Shown piece by piece: positions 27,978-36,306 of a stretch of 64,000 bases of DNA. The translations under genes were made by a program, and so were the position numbers. The notes under the pieces were generated by a model. The model was not told the origin of the DNA. It saw nothing but the letters and a program-made list of their open reading frames with translations, and ran no database searches. The stretch is taken from NCBI RefSeq assembly GCF_031729055.1, contig NZ_JAVMIP010000003.1:202243-266242 (forward strand), in the 5' to 3' direction. Positions within the stretch are counted from its first letter, which is position 1. The number at the start of each line of letters is the position of its first letter. The DNA is from Pseudocalidococcus azoricus BACA0444 (lineage in GTDB: Bacteria; Cyanobacteriota; Cyanobacteriia; Thermosynechococcales; Thermosynechococcaceae).

Positions 27978-28904
27978 TTACTGGGCCTGGCAGCAGTCCA
28001 ATATAGGCATTGTTGCAATACCCGGATCCACCCCCGCTTCTTGGAGATAAGTTTGCCATTGGTCTTGATAACTAGAGTTACTAGGGCTGCTCTGTTGCAG
28101 TTGAACCAAAGCCGTTAAGGTATCGTTCCAAATTTGATTGGCAGCATAGAGGGGCAGCCGTTCCGCCACTGGGGTACTGTTGATAGCCTGGAGCATATTT
28201 GGATCTAAATCCACCCGCTCTACCCAGCCCTCCACATAGGGAAAACCACTGGGGTCACTACTGCACACTAAGGAAAAGTTCCATTTATATTTCTTACCCA
28301 CTTCCAGGCCATTGGCCCCTCCGTTGAGCTTAACCTTAACAATACCAGCCGTTGGATTAATGCCGTAGGTACGTTGCTCGATCAGATTACCCTGCTCATC
28401 GGACACAATCAGTTCAATGGCTTTAGCAGAAGAAGCAGGAACATAGAAAAACAGGTCTGGATTCTTGGAAGCTGTCAGGGCCAAGCCATTATTGGGAGCC
28501 AAAGCGGTTAATTTGACTGATCCAGGTGTGCAGGTTGTCCCCCGGGTCGCCCCCGCTACTGTATTACCAGGCATTCCTAAATGACTAGGGATATAGGCTA
28601 GACGATTAGCAACGGGCCGGCTTGCCACTCGATCTCGGGCAATATAGGCCTGAACATTACTAATCGCCACAGTGGCATAGCGATCGCCTGGACGCAGACT
28701 CAGGGCCTTCTTGAAATTGACCAGGGCAGACTGATAATCCCTGCGAGCCGTTAAGCCATAGCCCTTTTGCATCGCCGCATTATAGCCATCTGATGCTGTC
28801 TGAGCCATCCCAACTGGAGTTACGAGGGGTAAGGCAATTAAGGGAGAGGAGAGGCCGATGACTCCAAGTAAACTGGCCTGGGCAATAAAGCGAGTGGGAA
28901 ACAT
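27978..28904 (-). CDS. Secreted TPR-DUF928 domain protein
   Basis: A 308-residue protein with an N-terminal signal (hydrophobic 8-33, ending GMAQTAS), a short TPR-like region (SALVNFKKALSLRPGDRYAT) and a DUF928 domain (about 125-300: LTALAPNNGLALTASKNPDL, KKYKWNFSLVCSSD, YVEGWVERV). DUF928 proteins in cyanobacteria often sit beside CHASE2 proteins and haemagglutinin-like secretion genes. Here it lies 92 bp upstream of the CHASE2 kinase on the same strand, so a joint envelope or secretion role is a reasonable inference. The function is unknown. Confidence 0.85.
   Translation of the reverse strand: MFPTRFIAQASLLGVIGLSSPLIALPLVTPVGMAQTASDGYNAAMQKGYGLTARRDYQSALVNFKKALSLRPGDRYATVAISNVQAYIARDRVASRPVANRLAYIPSHLGMPGNTVAGATRGTTCTPGSVKLTALAPNNGLALTASKNPDLFFYVPASSAKAIELIVSDEQGNLIEQRTYGINPTAGIVKVKLNGGANGLEVGKKYKWNFSLVCSSDPSGFPYVEGWVERVDLDPNMLQAINSTPVAERLPLYAANQIWNDTLTALVQLQQSSPSNSSYQDQWQTYLQEAGVDPGIATMPILDCCQAQ
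28680..28687. repeat. Single HIP1 octamer (GCGATCGC)
   Basis: The only HIP1 palindrome that I found in the window lies in the DUF928 gene. In many cyanobacteria HIP1 occurs every one to two kilobases. Confidence 0.7.
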
Positions 28905-29239
28905 AGTGAACTCCTATTCTGAGGCAACTTCAGTAAATAGCTAGCTTGGGTGGATACCTACAGTGTCCCTAAACCCAGAGGATGTAGGCGTGATATGAAC
29001 ATTTTTTTAACGTGATCCTCTGACAACATTTCTGTGACTAGAATCACAAGCTAGCCCTCAATGGGTCATCCTACAGTAGAAAATTTGCCCCTGAACCAGG
29101 CCTGGGGGTATCCCTAGAACGATTTGAAGCGTACTGCTCATCTTCTATGAGAGTCCGTTCACGATTCTTTTCCAACCAGTGTGCGAGCCTCTCCATACAT
29201 TCCTCCCGCGATTTAAGACTAGGTGGTCAGCCTTTTCAT

Positions 29240-29260
29240 CCCCGGTCTAAAGACACGGGG
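29240..29260 (-). repeat. Hairpin resembling an IS200/IS605 terminus remnant
   Basis: CCCCGGTCT and AGACACGGGG form a near-perfect stem with one bulged A. The flank reads AAAGCCCCGTGTCTTTAGAC on the minus strand, a pattern often seen at the ends of IS200/IS605-type elements and their guide RNAs. No tnpA or tnpB is present here, so this can only be a remnant. Confidence 0.35.
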
Positions 29261-29274
29261 CTTTCAAGAAACGC

Positions 29275-29439
29275 TCATTGTAAGTCCTGAAAGGAAGCTA
29301 CTGTATCAACCTCTGAGGCTGTAAGCTCAATTCCATTCACTGATAAAAATGTATAAACAGTAATCAGAGCTACTCTCTTATTCCCATCGCCAAAACGCGG
29401 TATTTCCTCATCCCGCGTCGCCGCAATCTTTTTCTCAAA
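29275..29439 (-). pseudogene. Remnant of a Doc/Fic-type toxin
   Basis: The minus strand reads FGDGNKRVALITVYTFLSVN, then GIELTASEVD and a stop. This is the C-terminal part of the Fic/Doc motif HxFxDGNKR followed by the conserved helix. The motif His is gone: the residues upstream (RDEEIPR) do not match, and there is no start codon or N-terminal domain. Doc toxins phosphorylate EF-Tu; this fragment cannot. No Phd antitoxin gene is next to it. Confidence 0.7.
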
Positions 29440-29536
29440 ATTGGAGTCCTATGGCGAGATTTCATATTCCCTAGGAGTCTTAGTCACAAAAAGGATGTCC
29501 CTATCGTGAATATTTATGCAATCAGTCGTTGGAAGC

Positions 29537-29968
29537 CTAGGCAGCTAGGGTTAAGTTCAAAGACTGCCACAGCCGCCGCCGTCCCAGAGCCACATCCTCC
29601 GGCCGACATTGCCACCGGGGGCTAGCCGTCATTAATAAACTTTCTAAACTCTCCCGATCAAATAAATGCCAAACCCATGCCCCTTCAACTTCATCCACAA
29701 CCCCATAGCAATTGGTGGTGACACAGTGGATTTTCAGTTCTGTAACCGCCCGCGACCACGTTAAGGATTCCCCTGGCCCCAAGTCCCAAAAATGCTCCAT
29801 AAACTGCTTTAACTCGCCCCCAGATTCCACATTCAGGCCTGGAATTGGTCTCGATAACTGTTGCTCCCCATTCACCCAAAGCCAATAATGGCGAGATGGA
29901 TCTACCCCTTCCAGCCAAACAGACTCATCATCCAAACGGTAACGGGGGGCCAGGGTAAAGCAAGGCAT
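29537..29968 (-). CDS. Conserved-looking protein of unknown function
   Basis: A 143-residue soluble protein, MPCFTLAPRYRLDDESVWLE and so on, Trp-rich (GVDPSRHYWLWVNGEQQL, FWDLGPGESLTWSRAVTELK, VEGAWVWHLFD) with several Cys. Composition and codon use look genuine. There is no signal peptide or membrane segment and I do not recognise a family. It stands alone between the doc remnant and the Gfo/Idh gene. Confidence 0.6.
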   Translation of the reverse strand: MPCFTLAPRYRLDDESVWLEGVDPSRHYWLWVNGEQQLSRPIPGLNVESGGELKQFMEHFWDLGPGESLTWSRAVTELKIHCVTTNCYGVVDEVEGAWVWHLFDRESLESLLMTASPRWQCRPEDVALGRRRLWQSLNLTLAA

Positions 29969-30309
29969 AATATTTTCCAGGTATTTAATATAGTTATTTT
30001 TTAGAGTCAGCTAGTCTCCCAAGGGAGATGACAACTAAGGTATTTTGAGTATTGATAAGACTCCTTAATTGGATCAATCAGACTTAATAATGTGTTACAG
30101 GCGACTTCACAAAACTTTATTTCATCTTGGACATTGGCCAAAGTTAGCAAAAGTGACAGATAAGAATCTTTACAATCACATGAGCTGTGGTAACATTCAC
30201 CTGAGTTATGCCCCTATTGGCCGGAAACGATTTTTGACTCATTTGCGTCAGACAATTCCTAAACAGCCATGCAAGGGAACATCCCTAATTATTGAGGACG
30301 GTATCTGGA
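29969..30309. other. Intergenic leader before the Gfo/Idh gene
   Basis: The region includes a perfect inverted repeat TCTCCCAAGGGAGA (30015-30028) and a weaker GAGT...ACTC pair 20 bp further on. These may be operators or terminators for either divergent gene. An ORF from 30069 reads into the next gene out of frame and I take it as spurious. Confidence 0.4.
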
Positions 30310-31389
30310 GTGACTCAACCCAACTTTGCAAATTCTCCCCAGGCCCAGAGCCATCGCGCTCCCGTTCCCCCGGTCAGAGTCGGTGTAATTGGGGTTGGCA
30401 ACATGGGGCAACACCACACTCGAGTCTTAAGTCTGCTCAAAGATGTGGAACTGGTGGGCATTTCGGACTTGAACTTAGAGCGGGGTATTGATACCGCCAG
30501 TAAATATCGGGTGCGTTTTTTTGAGGATTATCACGACCTTTTGCCCCATGTGGATGCGGTTTGTATTGCCGTCCCCACTCGCCAGCACCATGAGGTCGGC
30601 ATTACTTGCTTACGGGCCGGGGTGCATGTTCTGGTTGAAAAACCCATTGCCGCCAGCATTGCCGAAGCCGAATCCTTGGTGAATACAGCCGCAGAACAGA
30701 CTTGTATTTTGCAAGTTGGGCATATTGAGCGATTTAATCCGGTTTTTCAAGAATTTAGCCAGGTTTTAACCACCGAAGAAATTCTCGCCCTCGAAGCCCA
30801 TCGGATGAGTCCTTATTCAGACCGGGCCAATGATGTGTCGGTGGTTTTGGATTTGATGATCCATGATATTGACCTGCTCTTAGAACTGACCAATTCCCCG
30901 GTTTCCCGGTTAACCGCCGCTGGGAGTCGTTCGGCCAATTCCGGGTATTTGGATTATGTGACAGCTACGTTAGGATTTGCCAATGGGGTTGTCGCCACAC
31001 TAACGGCCAGTAAAGTCACCCATCGGAAACTTCGCCGGATTGTTGCCCACTGTAAAAAATCCTTGACGGAAGCGGATTTCTTAAAAAATGAGATCCTGAT
31101 TCATCGCCAAATGCACGCCAGTTGTCTCGCCGATCATGGGCAAGTGTTGTATCGCCAAGATGGCCTGATCGAAAAAGTTTATACCAGCAATATTGAACCC
31201 CTCCATGCCGAATTAGAGCATTTTGTCCATTGTGTGCGCGGCGGCAATCCTCCTTCTGTGGGTGGAGAACAGGCCTTAAAAGCCTTACGTCTAGCCAGTT
31301 TGATTGAGCAGGTGGCCTTGGATGGACATGGCTGGCCGGGGGAAAATCTGGCGGCCTTAAATGCCATCACAGGGGTTGTGGCCACCTAA
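30310..31389 (+). CDS. Gfo/Idh/MocA family oxidoreductase
   Basis: About 359 residues from the GTG at 30310 (a TTG at 30292 is the alternative). The Rossmann nucleotide-binding motif is VRVGVIGVGNMGQHHTRVLS. The EKP motif (VLVEKPIAAS) carries the conserved Lys, and LQVGHIERFNPVF with ALEAHRMSPYSDRANDVSVV followed by LDLMIHDIDLLLEL forms the active-site region. The H-x-ERFNP / HDIDL pattern recalls NAD-dependent dehydrogenases of UDP-amino sugars, but the substrate is not certain. It may serve cell-surface glycan synthesis. Confidence 0.85.
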   Translation: MTQPNFANSPQAQSHRAPVPPVRVGVIGVGNMGQHHTRVLSLLKDVELVGISDLNLERGIDTASKYRVRFFEDYHDLLPHVDAVCIAVPTRQHHEVGITCLRAGVHVLVEKPIAASIAEAESLVNTAAEQTCILQVGHIERFNPVFQEFSQVLTTEEILALEAHRMSPYSDRANDVSVVLDLMIHDIDLLLELTNSPVSRLTAAGSRSANSGYLDYVTATLGFANGVVATLTASKVTHRKLRRIVAHCKKSLTEADFLKNEILIHRQMHASCLADHGQVLYRQDGLIEKVYTSNIEPLHAELEHFVHCVRGGNPPSVGGEQALKALRLASLIEQVALDGHGWPGENLAALNAITGVVAT

Positions 31390-31474
31390 AATCTCTCTGG
31401 AGTCGTTCAGTAGTAGCTTAAAATATAGCTGTGGTTAAAAATAAACTTAGCCTCGGTTAGAGCATCCTGAATCT

Positions 31475-32803
31475 ATGAAGCAATCTCACAGTGGTGATCT
31501 CCTCTCTCAATACAGCCAAGGCCAACGGAATTTTCGCGGGATGAGTTTACAGGGTCTGGAATTACCTCTAGCCAGCCTGAATCATAGTGATTTTGCTAAC
31601 TGCAATCTGAGTGGGGTGAATTGGAGCGGGGCCGACTTAATCAAGGTCAACTTTAGTAAGGCCAATCTCCGCAATGCCAAACTGATTGGAGCCGACTTGA
31701 GTGGGGCCAATTTAGTTGATGCTGACCTGCGGGGGGCCCTCTTAAGTGGGGCAATTTTAGTCGGGGCCTATCTCTCACGGGCTAATTTGGAACAAGCGGT
31801 CTTGAGTGGGGCGGTGTTGAATGGGGCCGTTCTGCGGGATAGTCACCTCCGAGATGCCAATTTGGTCGGGGCAGATTTAAGCGGCGCGGATTTGTTGGGG
31901 GCAGATGCCCGAGAGTCAGACTTAGCGGAAGCCCAGTTAGAAGGGGCCGTGCTCCCAGATGGTTCGGTCAGATATACTCCCGATACTCAAGGGGAACTAG
32001 CAGAAGAACTCAGTGCCCAAAACACGGTCGTAGAGACTCACAATGCGCCCGACAATGAAACCATCATCTGCCATTTTCTCCAGGCCCCCCTAGCCGAGAT
32101 GACCGCGTTGGGGAACGAATACCTCCACATTGACCCGGGGGCTAAAGATGCCTGCCATTTGGTAAGTCAAACAGATGAATTAATTGCCACACGCACCTTG
32201 GTGTCTGGATTGCCCACCGTGACCCTCTACTCCCACACATCCATGACTACCTCTGTGGATCAACTCCTGGGAGAACTTGGATTTTTGCCTACCCGAGAAG
32301 TTTTAGAACCCATGGCCTGGGTGGAATATCGCCACGGAGAACGCTTACCAGGCTATGAACATACCTTTGGAGAGGCACGGCGGCTCTGGAAAAGCTGGTG
32401 GATGGGGCAACAAGCCGAGGATAGACAGGGCTGTTCAGCAATTTTGGTGTGGCGGGATGAACAGTGGTTACCCTTGGTGGAGATTAATTTTGCTGGGTTT
32501 CCTGAGGGCCTGATCACCATTACCCTCACCACTGGAGCCGCCTGGGTTTTGTCCCCCAATGAAAAAATTAACTGGTTAACCCCAGATATCCCGGCGAGTT
32601 TGGCATCGGAGGCCGGCCATCAAGACGCAGCAGCGGAACCAGTGATCTCTTGGGAGCAAATCAGGCAAATTCTCGTCTATCAGCCTGGGCAGTTGCGGAT
32701 TCAAACCAGCCTTGGGGAACTCATTGTGCAAGGAGAGTCGTTGGCCTGCGCCTTGAATGATGTCGCCTTGCCCTTGACAGAGTTGTTTCAGGATCAACGT
32801 TAG
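31475..32803 (+). CDS. Pentapeptide-repeat protein with a C-terminal domain of unknown function
   Basis: A 442-residue protein. Residues about 20-155 are tandem A(D/N)LxG pentapeptides (GADLIKVNFSKANLRNAKLI, GADLSGANLVDADLRGALLS), which form a right-handed quadrilateral beta-helix. Residues about 180-440 form a separate globular region without repeats that I do not recognise (for example VSGLPTVTLYSHTSMTTSVD, VEYRHGERLPGYEHTFGEAR). Such proteins are abundant in cyanobacteria and few have known roles. The Sua5/YciO gene follows after 6 bp, so they are likely cotranscribed. Confidence 0.85.
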   Translation: MKQSHSGDLLSQYSQGQRNFRGMSLQGLELPLASLNHSDFANCNLSGVNWSGADLIKVNFSKANLRNAKLIGADLSGANLVDADLRGALLSGAILVGAYLSRANLEQAVLSGAVLNGAVLRDSHLRDANLVGADLSGADLLGADARESDLAEAQLEGAVLPDGSVRYTPDTQGELAEELSAQNTVVETHNAPDNETIICHFLQAPLAEMTALGNEYLHIDPGAKDACHLVSQTDELIATRTLVSGLPTVTLYSHTSMTTSVDQLLGELGFLPTREVLEPMAWVEYRHGERLPGYEHTFGEARRLWKSWWMGQQAEDRQGCSAILVWRDEQWLPLVEINFAGFPEGLITITLTTGAAWVLSPNEKINWLTPDIPASLASEAGHQDAAAEPVISWEQIRQILVYQPGQLRIQTSLGELIVQGESLACALNDVALPLTELFQDQR

Positions 32804-32809
32804 GGGGTA

Positions 32810-33469
32810 ATGATGGCTAATCTGATTTCCCTCCATGCCACGACTCCCCAGGCCCGGACTGTGGAGCAACTTGTTCAATCCTTGCAGGGGGGGGCAGTTC
32901 TCCTTTATCCCACAGATACGGTCTATGCGATTGGCTGTGACTTAAACCACAAGGGAGCCGTGCAGCGAGTCCGCCAACTGAAGCAACTTGCCAACGATAA
33001 GCCCCTGACGTTTTTATGTCCTTCCCTCTCCGATATTTCTCGCTATGCCTATGTCAGTGACCCAGCCTATAAACTGATGCGGCGGTTAATTCCTGGTCCC
33101 TATACCTTCCTCCTGGGAGCAACCAAATTAGTCCCCAAGCTCGTCCAAAACCCCAAGCGTAAAACCACTGGAATTCGCGTCCCCGACTCCGCCATTTGCC
33201 AGGCTCTGCTGACGGCCTTGGGTAATCCAATTATTTCTACCTCAGCCCCCTTGCCCGCGGATCAGGATCATTATCGGGATAGGGCCGAACTCTTTGATCG
33301 CTTTGACCGCTTGGTGGATGTGATGATTGATGCTGAAATTGCCCCAGGCCGGGCCGTTTCGACCATTATTGACTGTGAAGCTGAGCCTCCGATCATTATC
33401 CGGCGGGGCCTGGGTTGGGAACATCTACCTGTGGAATTACAGGAGAGCGATGAGCTTGCCTACTTTTAG
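32810..33469 (+). CDS. Sua5/YciO/YrdC family protein (threonylcarbamoyl-AMP synthase-like)
   Basis: A 219-residue YrdC-fold protein; ATG codons at 32810 and 32813 are both possible. Key segments are GGAVLLYPTDTVYAIGCDL, RVRQLKQLANDKPLTFLCPS, LIPGPYTFLLGATKLVPK, KTTGIRVPDSAICQALL and NPIISTSAP. The KR-SIN-like residues needed for L-threonylcarbamoyladenylate synthesis (t6A tRNA modification) are only partly matched, and the form is closer to YciO, so the activity is less certain than the fold. It is probably in an operon with the pentapeptide gene. Confidence 0.87.
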   Translation: MMANLISLHATTPQARTVEQLVQSLQGGAVLLYPTDTVYAIGCDLNHKGAVQRVRQLKQLANDKPLTFLCPSLSDISRYAYVSDPAYKLMRRLIPGPYTFLLGATKLVPKLVQNPKRKTTGIRVPDSAICQALLTALGNPIISTSAPLPADQDHYRDRAELFDRFDRLVDVMIDAEIAPGRAVSTIIDCEAEPPIIIRRGLGWEHLPVELQESDELAYF

Positions 33470-33624
33470 GGAGTATCTTGGCGGCGGGGGTCGAGAAATG
33501 GTTGTTGATCTCGCCGCTTCCTTGATCCCAGGCCACGGCAACCCAGATAATACCTGAAGACTCGGCTACAAACTTGACCGCGAATTGTGGCATTCCTTTT
33601 TTGATACTTTTGGGAGAAAACACG

Positions 33625-33993
33625 ATGGCAATTTTGAAAAAACTCTTTTCGGCCCTCTTTGGCTTTTTAGGCGGCTTACTCGGCCTGGGTAAAAAATCGG
33701 GCTATTACTTAGAACTGGATGAGGCAAAATCCGTACCTAAAGCTCCGGCTCCCGTAGCTGAGACTCCGGCCTCAGAAGCTCCTGTGTCAACTCCGGCCCG
33801 AGTCGCTAAAGTTGAATCTCCAGTTCCTAATCCCTTAAATTTACCTGCCCCCACCGTCACCACCAGCCCTGAACCCTTAACGGCAGCCCCCGAAACACCA
33901 GCCATTCCCTTTGTTCAATTTGCGCGCCGCCGGCCTGGGGCAAACATGAAGAGCTTTTTGGAATTGGCTAAACAAGTTAAAACCTCTGCCTAG
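33625..33993 (+). CDS. Conserved cyanobacterial protein of unknown function
   Basis: 122 residues from the ATG at 33625, chosen because GGGAGA lies about 10 bp upstream; an in-frame ATG at 33574 has no such site. The N-terminus is an amphipathic/hydrophobic helix (MAILKKLFSALFGFLGGLLG), then GKKSGYYLELDEAK, a long Pro/Ala/Thr-rich disordered linker (about 40-95) and a C-terminal motif FVQFARRRPGANMKSFLELA. The pattern suggests a membrane-surface anchor with a flexible tether. The next gene starts 9 bp later, so the two are probably cotranscribed. Confidence 0.7.
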   Translation: MAILKKLFSALFGFLGGLLGLGKKSGYYLELDEAKSVPKAPAPVAETPASEAPVSTPARVAKVESPVPNPLNLPAPTVTTSPEPLTAAPETPAIPFVQFARRRPGANMKSFLELAKQVKTSA

Positions 33994-34002
33994 GGGATCT
34001 GC

Positions 34003-35022
34003 GTGGAACAAGACTCGTTTATTGCCTTGCCTGGTTTAGCACTGGATGTAGAGCTGCCGGATCCGGAGGATTTAGGTCTTTCGGATCAGGATTTTTTATC
34101 TAAGGTTGACCTGGCCTGGCAAGTGTGCGAACGCTTTGATCTCCAAACCGAAATTTGGCGGGGACGAATTTTACGCACGGTTCGAGATCGGGAAAAACAA
34201 CAGGGGGACAGTCGGGGCCAGGGATTTTTACGTTGGTTACAGGAACAGGAAATTAGTAAAACTCGCGCCTATAGTTTGATCGAACTGGCCAATAGTGCTG
34301 ATACGCTCCTGAGTTCTGGGGCTTTGCCTGCAACGGCTGTGGAACGCTTTAGTAAGAGAGCTTTTGTGGAAACCGCCCAGGCCCCGCCCGAAGTTCAAGA
34401 AATGGTCACGACCGCAGCGAATCGGGGCGAGCGGATTACCTATCGAGAAGTCAAGCAAATCAATGACGAGTGGACAACCCTCCAATCCGATATTTTGCCA
34501 CCGATTATCAAAGAGAAAGCCGCTGACCGGAGCCTGTCCCCCCGCTATCTAGCCCCATTGGTCAAAGAGTTAGAAAAACTGCCTCTTGAGCAGCAAACTA
34601 GCCTCCAGGCCGAGGTCGCCAAAACTCCAGATGTGGATACCATTAAGCTAGTCACCGCCGCCGCCCGCAGTTTATCCCGCTACTTGGAATCGGCCCCCCA
34701 AATCCAGGCCCTTAGTCAACTCGAACTGGATCTCACCCAGGCCCTCGGGGAAGCCCAACGCCTTGGCCAACTCCAATCTGCCGCAGATCTCGTCCAACAG
34801 GCCGCCCAACTAGAAACGACCATGGCTCGCCTCTATACCACCTGGAAACGCCTCAGTTACTTAGCAGAGCAGCTTTATGTTGAATCAGGCAGTAGTACCC
34901 CTCACCTCCGGCAATTACTCACCGGCCTGGAAACCTTATCAGGAGAGTTGTTAGAAATTCAGTTGGGACAAGGGGATAAAGCCCGCATGGTGCGGATTCA
35001 TATCTTGCCAGATGAAGGGTGA
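34003..35022 (+). CDS. Conserved protein of unknown function, mainly helical
   Basis: A 339-residue soluble protein starting at GTG 34003 with GGGGA 7 bp upstream. It is largely alpha-helical with heptad-like stretches (about 165-310) and a segment QEQEISKTRAYSLIELANSA (about 80-100) that recalls the helix-turn-helix of ParB-like or DUF3102 proteins. No catalytic motif is evident. It follows the previous unknown gene by 9 bp. A short ORF continues in the same frame directly after its TGA stop. Confidence 0.7.
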   Translation: MEQDSFIALPGLALDVELPDPEDLGLSDQDFLSKVDLAWQVCERFDLQTEIWRGRILRTVRDREKQQGDSRGQGFLRWLQEQEISKTRAYSLIELANSADTLLSSGALPATAVERFSKRAFVETAQAPPEVQEMVTTAANRGERITYREVKQINDEWTTLQSDILPPIIKEKAADRSLSPRYLAPLVKELEKLPLEQQTSLQAEVAKTPDVDTIKLVTAAARSLSRYLESAPQIQALSQLELDLTQALGEAQRLGQLQSAADLVQQAAQLETTMARLYTTWKRLSYLAEQLYVESGSSTPHLRQLLTGLETLSGELLEIQLGQGDKARMVRIHILPDEG

Positions 35023-35025
35023 ACA

Positions 35026-35157
35026 TTGCTAGTTTTACCGGCCCTCTATGCCCAGTTTGGTGGCTATTTCCTGCCCAAAACGGTGATGGAGCCTGAGAAC
35101 GAGGACTTTAACCCACCCGCCCCAGGCCAGCCGGTCAACGTTGGTCAAGTGTCCTAA
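35026..35157 (+). CDS. Small ORF (43 aa) in frame after the preceding stop codon
   Basis: Starting at TTG 35026, one codon after the upstream TGA (35020-35022) and in the same frame, an ORF reads LLVLPALYAQFGGYFLPKTV, then MEPENEDFNPPAPGQPVNVG. The composition is protein-like and GAAGGGTGA upstream could serve as a ribosome-binding site. It is either a translationally coupled small protein or a former C-terminus cut off by a stop. I do not recognise it. Confidence 0.4.
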   Translation: MLVLPALYAQFGGYFLPKTVMEPENEDFNPPAPGQPVNVGQVS

Positions 35158-35202
35158 TTTTCGCAATATGCACTCGATTTAATTTTTGTGAGGGACAACA
35201 TC

Positions 35203-35697
35203 ATGCAAGTCAAAGTTTTATCCTTAATCACGGTCATGGGCCTGGGTTTGAGCCTCGGGGCCTGTGGTGGCAGTTCGGACACAACCCGTTCATCACCATC
35301 TCCAGCCAGTCCGTCTCCAGAAATGTCTAGCCCTAGTCCTGAAGTTGCTAATTCAGTCACGAATGCTGAACCCTCAGATGGTCATAGTCAAGGCGGACAA
35401 GTAGTTGAAACAGATAAATATCATTTGGAGTTGCTTGTTGCCAGAGAACCGGCCGGTTTACACATTGATTTTTTTGTCCAACAAGGCCTGGATCATGATC
35501 CGGTTTCAGATGCAAAGGTTATCGGTCAGTTGCAACTCCCCGATGGCAGCCAGAAAACCTTGGACTTTGAATACAGTGATGCCGATAAACATTACACCGC
35601 TTATTTGACCGATGCGCCTGAGGGTGAATACCGTATAGTTGTTCTCACGGATATTCGGGGTGAAAAAGTCAACGGCCGGTTTACCTTTACGCCTTAA
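35203..35697 (+). CDS. Secreted lipoprotein of unknown function
   Basis: 164 residues from the ATG at 35203, with AGGGA 8-12 bp upstream (GTG 35188 is in frame but would cover that site). The signal VLSLITVMGLGLSLGACGGS contains a lipobox LGAC, so the mature protein should start at a lipid-modified Cys. A Ser/Pro-rich linker (about 25-55) precedes a beta-rich C-terminal domain (YHLELLVAREPAGLHIDFFV and DGSQKTLDFEYSDADKHYTA). The beta-sandwich-like domain is of a type often seen in periplasmic metal or ligand binders, which is only a guess. It is convergent with the MerR gene. Confidence 0.75.
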   Translation: MQVKVLSLITVMGLGLSLGACGGSSDTTRSSPSPASPSPEMSSPSPEVANSVTNAEPSDGHSQGGQVVETDKYHLELLVAREPAGLHIDFFVQQGLDHDPVSDAKVIGQLQLPDGSQKTLDFEYSDADKHYTAYLTDAPEGEYRIVVLTDIRGEKVNGRFTFTP

Positions 35698-35703
35698 TTC
35701 AAA

Positions 35704-36123
35704 TCATGGGGTAATGGTTTCAATCAGGGGACAAATTTCAGCTTCAGAGAGTTGGGGCGTGAGGCCTTGCCACTGGGTTTGATACGCTTCCAGTTCCTGC
35801 TTGAAGGTTTGCATTTGTGAAATCTGGGTATTAAGTTGGTGAATTTTCTTAGCCAATAAATTCTGTACCATCTCACAGGGTAATTCTCCCCGATCCCGCA
35901 CATCCAAAATCTGGCGAATTTCATCTAAGGCTAAACCCAAGGCCTGGGCTTTCTTAATAAAGAGAACCTGGGAAATCACCGTTAGCGCGTAGTACCGATA
36001 ACCATTGTCACCCCGCTCGGCCGGAGTAATTAAACCCAGGGTTTCGTAGTAGCGCAAGGTCGGCACAGATACACCAGATTGCTTGGCCACATCACCAATT
36101 TTGAAAGCTGAACGAGTTGTCAT
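35704..36123 (-). CDS. MerR family transcriptional regulator
   Basis: 139 residues from the ATG at 36123 (AGGA about 8 bp upstream). The winged-helix domain begins FKIGDVAKQSGVSVPTLRYY with ETLGLI; a dimerisation coiled coil follows (about 78-115), then a C-terminal Cys site. Cys residues in ELPCEMV and EAEICPLIE suggest a metal- or thiol-responsive member. MerR proteins bind between badly spaced -35 and -10 elements and distort the promoter. The target is not evident; the convergent lipoprotein is the only intact neighbour. Confidence 0.85.
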   Translation of the reverse strand: MTTRSAFKIGDVAKQSGVSVPTLRYYETLGLITPAERGDNGYRYYALTVISQVLFIKKAQALGLALDEIRQILDVRDRGELPCEMVQNLLAKKIHQLNTQISQMQTFKQELEAYQTQWQGLTPQLSEAEICPLIETITP

Positions 36124-36167
36124 AAATAATCCTGAAAAATGCTTAACTCTCAGGTCTGCTTTAGACA

Positions 36168-36302
36168 TTAGTATAAAGTTATGTTGCCTTGATGATGAGG
36201 TATGGTGATGTACGATGTCGATGCCAAGTCATGAATACCCGTGCAGTTGTCTATTCGAGGTTGAACAGTGCCCTCACAATACTCGCATTTGTATCCATAC
36301 AT
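36168..36302 (-). pseudogene. YgiT/MqsA-type zinc-finger antitoxin remnant
   Basis: From the ATG at 36302 the minus strand reads MYGYKCEYCEGTVQPR, the first Cys pair and following residues of YgiT-type antitoxin zinc fingers. The sequence then departs (IDNCTGIHDLASTSYI) and the second CxxC is missing. It begins 4 bp after the stop of the upstream toxin-like fragment, the usual order of such pairs. It is a broken antitoxin. Confidence 0.55.
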
Positions 36303-36306
36303 AGGA

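Larger units (their letters stand above)
28905..29536. other. Degenerate intergenic region with remnants
   Basis: This 630-bp gap holds an IS200/IS605-like hairpin (29240-29260) and a doc remnant (29275-29439) on the minus strand. A minus-strand stretch at about 29094-29219 (MERLAHWLEKNRERTLIEDE and so on, 41 codons) has coding-like composition, but I do not recognise it. Confidence 0.55.

Noticed and set aside
30069..30491. 140-residue plus-strand ORF before the Gfo/Idh gene
   Set aside because: Its second half is an out-of-frame copy of the Gfo/Idh coding region and its composition is not protein-like there.
33396..33623. 75-residue minus-strand ORF in the gap after the Sua5/YciO gene
   Set aside because: It reads antisense into the Sua5/YciO gene and shows no recognisable motif.
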